Both the position numbers and the translations under genes were made by a program. From Moringa oleifera (Eukaryota; Streptophyta; Magnoliopsida; Brassicales; Moringaceae), in assembly GCA_021397835.1 (NCBI GenBank), contig JAJFZO010000034.1:5458501-5522500 (forward strand): DNA of 64,000 nt, in the 5' to 3' direction. This document shows, one piece after another, positions 58,237 to 64,000 of the stretch; positions within the stretch are counted from its first letter, which is position 1, and each line of letters begins with the position of its first letter. The notes beneath the pieces are model-generated. The model was not told where the DNA came from. It worked only from the letters and a program-made list of their open reading frames with translations, and did not search any database.

Positions 58237-61200
58237 GTAGGAGATACAGCACCCCCTGCATGGCGCAGATCAAATTCAATCCAAAAATTAAACTAATCAG
58301 TTTTCTTGCAGTCTTAATTGGGTTTCCTGTTCTATCTTAATTAGATGTATTTCTGAGTCAATGTTCTGCCGAGTTGGAACGTAGGAAAAGGATCAATCAA
58401 AAACCTTTTTAATATTTTTAGGATATTATCTTTTCCTTTTATCGCCCCTTAAAATTAACTGTAAAATACCATTTCTATTCTATAAATTAGGAGTAAATAA
58501 AAAAGAAACCATATGAATTACTTTGAGTCCATTTTTGCAGTATCCGTCCTCTGTGATTTTAATTTGGTTGAAATTAAAATGGAGTCATGAAAATTTTTAA
58601 AAAAATGTTATTGCCAAATATGTTTAAAGTCGTATTTTTCTTTTATCAAATCTAAGTAATAATAATGCTTCAGAAAAATAAATATGATTGACACATTATG
58701 ATACGATCTAATTGTGGGGCTGATCTCCTTAATTCAAGAATATCCAGTGGCTTGAAATTCTTGGACAGGTACAGATGGACTGCAAAAAATCTTTTACACT
58801 TGAAAAGTAAGGTAATCAAATGTTGTATATTATTATAAATATATATTACTGATACAGCTAATTAAAATTACATTATATTTATCTTACTCTTAATTTACCA
58901 ATTATTTGATTCTTCTAAGACTTAGTTACCATTCTGTTTTATTACCACGAGCTTTCTTGAATTTTATTGGTCCTTTTTTCACTTAGTTGAGCTTAGATTT
59001 ATAGTTTTATTTTATTTTTTAATTTCTACAACTGTATGGCATATCGCACCAAACCATAATCTTCCGCAAAATAGAAACTACAATGGATAGCTATGTTCCT
59101 CCACCATCAATTGTCAAAGTCTCTTTACCTTAATTTATTCTTCCTATCTTTCTTTTTGGTTTGGCCAGTCCACCTAAAGTTTGGAGGATCCTTTCTTAGT
59201 CATAAATGTCTAAGACATAAGTTTAACAACAGTAGAACTCTTTTATTTGTTAATTGATGTGATGTGATATAAGAGATTAGGTCTTAATAAATTTCTTATA
59301 ACATAAAATTTAATTTGTATATCATATATTTGTTGTGGCCTATAGAACTCTCTACATTATAATTTTTTTATTAAACAAATGAAGAGTACACTCAACATCA
59401 AGTCAAGAATTAAATTTTCACAAATAATCTCTTCATGAAACATAAAATCAAACTTGGTATAGGAGCTTCATGGACACTCGCTATCAAAATATTAAAGAAA
59501 ATGTAGAATTTCGCAATAGTTACCCCTTTCTTCTCCTCAAATTCAACGACTCTGATAAATGGAAGTTACACTAACTTCGTGTTCAATAATCCTCTAAATT
59601 TTACTTTTTTTTGTTAAATTTGATGAAAATAATTTATTTTGAAAATCAGTGGTGTGTCGACAATAGTCATGAGTCACATTTGGATGGTTATCTATAACGC
59701 CCTAAAGCTTGCCTATAGTAAAAACGTAAATATAAAACTTACTCCTATCTACAGCACGGGTAATACCATAAATTAGTCATTGCTAGGTTAACTACGTGGC
59801 TTAATGGCCCCTTTAATGGCCTATGATATTAATCTCAAAACTTCAAGAGAATTTTAGAAAGTTTTTGAAGAGCTCTGCTAGTAAAATGCTTTATTTGCTG
59901 CTTATCCTTAGTAAAGAAGATATATTCTTCTATTTTATTAAGTAGTTTGAATTTTAGATAAAAATTATTTTTTAATTTGAATTTATATATAAACAATCTT
60001 TACTTTGAATTTTAAATTTAAATTTTAAGATATGATAAGCACAATCTCGATTGTTTATTTTCTTTTATAAATAAGACTTCCAATTAAAATATTCATCAAT
60101 TAAACCTGTTTATTTTTTCTTTATGAATATGTGAATTTAATTGAAAAAGATTCATGCAGCTTCATGTCAAATTACCAAAGTAATTTTTAAATAAACTTTT
60201 ACTATTTGGAAAAGATGAAAAAAAATAGAAGAAAAAGTTGATGATGCTTTATTATTTTCAAATACGATTGAATTGATGAGAAGATTGCTTTGTGAAGTTG
60301 CCACATGATATTATTTAAGAAATAAATTTCATAAGATATCAAAAGCAAAATTGAAAATATATATTGGCACAAGAGAGGAAAGAAAGAACAAAGCAAAACT
60401 TGAGTGACCTTATTTTGACTTAACTCTCTTGATTTTGCCAACATTTGTCTTTTTCTTTTAGAATGAGTTAAGTTGAATTTTTTTAAAAAAAAATGGATTT
60501 GCTTGAATTAATTTGGCTTCTGAGTTTAAGGGAGTCAAACTTGCATCTTAAACTACAAAATTAACTTAAAATCAAATCAATTAAACCTAGGGAGCATTGG
60601 ATGACAATCTTTTACATTGCATTAGGTATATTCATCAAAGCTTAAAGCTAATTTACTTGACTAACAATTAAGTTTGACAATACGAGAGCTTATAGTAAAT
60701 TTACTTATTATTTGTCCATACAAAGATTTGCTAATATATGAAAAATTATTAGCATATTGCATTAAGTTCATATTCATATTTTATCTTGAAATACTTTTGA
60801 ATCCTAATAAAATAAACATTCAAAGGGAAAAAGATAGAAACTCAATCATAGGGTAAAAAATGTTTATTTTGAAATCCAAAAAATTTGTGAAGGAAAAAGA
60901 GTACAAGAACTCATATTGATGTAATGCATTTCAATATAATGATATTGTAGCGAAGAAGCAAATAACTAATTATCTATGTTAATGAAGTTTTAATTTATTT
61001 CCTGAACTTTGTAGAGATCTATTGCACTTCCATCTTTATAATAGACATGTTTGCTTACTCTATGCACGGATCAAATTCCAAATTGCTGCATTGTTAATTT
61101 GATGGCTGTTAAAAAGTTTTGAAAGATCTAATTAATAACTTAATCATTTTTGAAGAATTTGAGACCAACAGCAGTTGGAGAGCAAAATAATGCATTTTAG

Positions 61201-62523
61201 GGTTACTTGACTACTTGGGTAGTTAATAAGAGAAAAATAGAATGGATAAGGGGCACATGTTAATTCTACATGAAAATTACAATCTTCGTTGAACAGAAAA
61301 AAGGATAAATTATATTCCTACTCAAAATTTATCCTCGTCTTTCAATGTTCAAAGTCTATTTATTTTATTTAGAAAAAGGACAAATTGATGAACTTTAACA
61401 TTGAAAAGAATGTACTCCATTTCTGTATGAACAGCATATATATTATTGTATTTGATATAATCTTATGATTGAAGAGCTATAAGAATATTACAACTCATTT
61501 GCTAAACCAAAATTGCCGCATATTCAATGTAAAGCAAGTTAACAAAACATAATATACATGTTCTGATTCTTTCATATCATTCAAATATAGTTATTCTATT
61601 TTCATGAATGATTGATACCATGTTCTATATAGAAACAAAGTATTGAGTAGTCCATTGGAACTCTCAGGGATAACTATCTTGCATTTTGGTATAGAGTCAT
61701 CAAAAGAGTGATAGTTTCAAAATCAATGTCGCATATAAATTTGATGTTATGCTTTAATTCGAATCAATAATTCCATTTTATCATTTTAAACCTATATTGA
61801 ATGTTGAACATGAAAAGTGTCATCGACATCCATGTCATGGGGAGTTACATCAACGGCTAGAACAACATTAGCTATAGCCTTAAAATTGTGATCACTTGTG
61901 GTGCAAAATCTTATTAACTCAAAGTTTCAACAGCAAAGAGTATTCAAACTACTGGGACTCCAACATAGTCTACTATCTCTTCTTTCAAATCAATGATAGA
62001 TTTTAATTTTTCCAATACGGTTTTTGGCTTTTCTAATTAACATATAGTATTCAAAATACACATATAGATGTTAAAAGTTAAGTACCATCAACTGTGTGGT
62101 AGTCAAAGTGTTACATATTTGACTGTATAATTAAAAGTTCCATGAGAAGACATGTATTGGTTGTCATACAGCATACAAGGAGATGTTCTAAGTTAGAAGA
62201 AAAATATAGAAAGAGATACTGAGTGAAAAAAAACAAGATTTGGGGTATGGCATTCTCTTAGTAGTCCAAGAGAGATCCAAATAGCTAGGTTATTCTCAGG
62301 GGTTCGTAATGAGACTTTTTTGGGGTGTGAGATGGAGAGAGTCAGTCAGTCTTAAGACCCTGCATGCCTTTCATAATTATTTTCTTATACAGTGAATTGG
62401 ATCTGACTGCAAGCTAGATGGAAGATTATCATCTTTGGATCCCAACCAGTATAAATTTTATGTGTGCTTGTAGTAATTTTCATTTTCAACATTTGGTTTT
62501 AGTTTGTCTATTTTCATCTCACT

Positions 62524-62526
<3 letters not shown>

Positions 62527-62558
<32 letters not shown>
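62527..62558. repeat. (CA)16 microsatellite
   Basis: An uninterrupted CA dinucleotide run of about 32 bp, likely polymorphic in length. Confidence 0.9.
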
Positions 62559-62560
<2 letters not shown>

Positions 62561-63213
62561 CCTATATAACCATTATGAATACATATAAGGGTATAACATG
62601 TAAAGCAAACTAGATAGCATGAAGTAGTAGTCTTAGAAAATAAATGTGTAATGTTGTAAATCAGGGTTTTTCTGATCATACAATTAAATGTGATGTAACT
62701 GAGAATTTTTGTTGTTTTACTTATAATTAAGACCAAAATGAAGAAAAATAAAATAAAATGAGCACAATATCTAGGCTTAGGAGTAACCAATTTATCTTTA
62801 CCTTCCATGACTTCGGTTAATAAGAGTTTCAGTTTTCAATCGACAATTTTCTTGCATTAGGATGGACATCAAAGAAGTTTGTATTCAAAGAACTTTATGC
62901 AGTATATTATAGTAGTCACATCCATAGTATTATACAATTAATTATGTCTATTTCAGTATGATATCAGTTAAAAAAACCTGTTTGGCTTTAATATGGCAAT
63001 ATATCTTTCCTATTCACATCATATAAATAATTATACCCCATATCTCTTTAATTTTCCTTTTTTGTTTGGTATCGTTTCTTCTTGATTCACTTTCAATTTA
63101 CATTGAATCATGTAGAGATTCAACAGTGATGCTGATATCTTTAACCATAGGAATAACTCTAGTTGTAGTTTATAAACATGATATCATTACATAAAAGATT
63201 TTGTTGATCAGTT

Positions 63214-63398
63214 GCGGCTCTGGGCATTCCACTACTGTATTCCTTTACGTGTTTCTATAATTCAAGTGTAGATGCTGAATTTGATCATGTAATTATGGAT
63301 CTAATTGGGGCTCTGGGGACTCCATTACTGTATTCTTTTACGTGTTTCTATAATTCAAGTGCAGATGCCGAATTTGACTATGTAATTATGGATCTAAT
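63214..63398. repeat. Tandem duplication, 93-bp unit, two copies
   Basis: The block 'ggctctggg(c/g)a(t/c)tcca' ... 'atgtaattatggatctaatt' occurs twice with a 93-bp offset and about 10 differences. The shared 'acgtgtttctataattcaag' core is identical. Non-coding. Confidence 0.85.
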
Positions 63399-64000
63399 TT
63401 TTCACAATGACTGGTATTATACTCCATGGACAAAAGTTTCAATTTTCAAATTTACACATACAATCTAGTAAACAAGTTATGCTAGTTTCACAAGATTGAG
63501 ATTACTGTTTCTAACATTAACTCATAATTTTTTAAATAACATTAACTCCTGCTTACTGACATCAAGATTTCAATATCTTGATGCTGGTAAAAGTCATTGG
63601 AAAACATGGTTGCCATCACGATGCCAGATGCCAAGGTCACGATGTCAAAAACCAAAAAAAAAAAAAAAAAAAATTAAAAAGCTAATAGTTTGTTTCCAAT
63701 TTTGCCTTTACAATACCTAATATATAAATAGAAGACTGATATAATTTTCTTACTAACTCTTCAGGCAATACAAAATTGAAGAGACTTCAAGCAGAAAACG
63801 ATAACCTATCCATCTTTCAAACTAATTTTTCTTCATTCTATTTTCTATACTTCAGATCTTTCTTGGGATGTTTACTATATATTTTTAGCATGAATTAAGT
63901 CCATTTTCTAGAGCTAAGATGTAGCCTAATTACAAAGTTTTGGATTATCTTTTCTATTTAATCTATGATCAATTGTTCTTAGTCAAGTTTTTCACACTAT

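Larger units (their letters stand above)
58237..64000. other. AT-rich intergenic DNA, no gene seen
   Basis: The short open frames here show no domain. It holds a (CA)16 microsatellite (62,527-62,558), the 93-bp tandem duplication listed below, and an A-rich run near 63,654-63,672. The start probably contains the 3' UTR of the single-UBL gene. Confidence 0.5.

Noticed and set aside
62458..62808. 116-codon minus-strand frame with a Cys-Val run
   Set aside because: The Cys-Val run is the translation of the (CA)16 microsatellite, and the rest shows no domain.

Overview
The window looks like nuclear DNA of a flowering plant, most likely a eudicot. It is very AT-rich, its split genes have GT...AG introns, it carries two class III (secretory plant) peroxidase genes with the family's usual intron positions, and it is full of plant-type transposon remains (Ty3 chromovirus, CACTA, hAT). 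I cannot name the species. Less than a tenth of the window is gene; the rest is repeats, remnants and AT-rich spacer.

Layout. 1-5.0 kb is AT-rich spacer with diverged tandem repeats and TG microsatellites. 5.0-10.1 kb holds two Ty3-type remnants in opposite orientation: a + strand gag piece joined directly to an RNase H piece, and a - strand element running from gag zinc knuckle to chromodomain. 11.3-12.4 kb, - strand, is a polycistronic snoRNA locus: three box C/D snoRNAs with closing stems and guides complementary to 18S or 25S rRNA, behind a TATA box, a telo-box and three Site II motifs. 16.7-17.9 kb and 21.6-22.9 kb, both - strand, are the two intact peroxidase genes (333 and 326 aa after splicing).

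26.1-26.5 kb is an LTR-like repeat with two further copies at 35.2-35.6 and 38.3-38.7 kb. 26,708-32,554 is a full-length but decayed CACTA (En/Spm-type) transposon with exact termini and a 3-bp target duplication. 33.0-39.2 kb is a tandem segmental duplication of about 3.1 kb. 42.2-47.0 kb is another duplicated repeat region, one copy of which is interrupted by the 3' half of a second CACTA element. 52.9-54.9 kb is a hAT-type (DUF4371/ZMYM1-like) pseudogene.

Three intact, apparently single-coding-exon genes on the + strand encode proteins made almost only of diverged ubiquitin-like (UBL) domains: three domains (39.5 kb), two domains (55.2 kb) and one domain plus a short Pro/Asp tail (57.9 kb). 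None ends in the Gly-Gly needed for conjugation, so they look like a locally expanded family of non-conjugating UBL proteins. The snoRNA locus and this 3-2-1 UBL series are the two parts most worth following up. The peroxidases probably act in the cell wall or apoplast, the snoRNAs in nucleolar rRNA 2'-O-methylation; the role of the UBL proteins is unknown.
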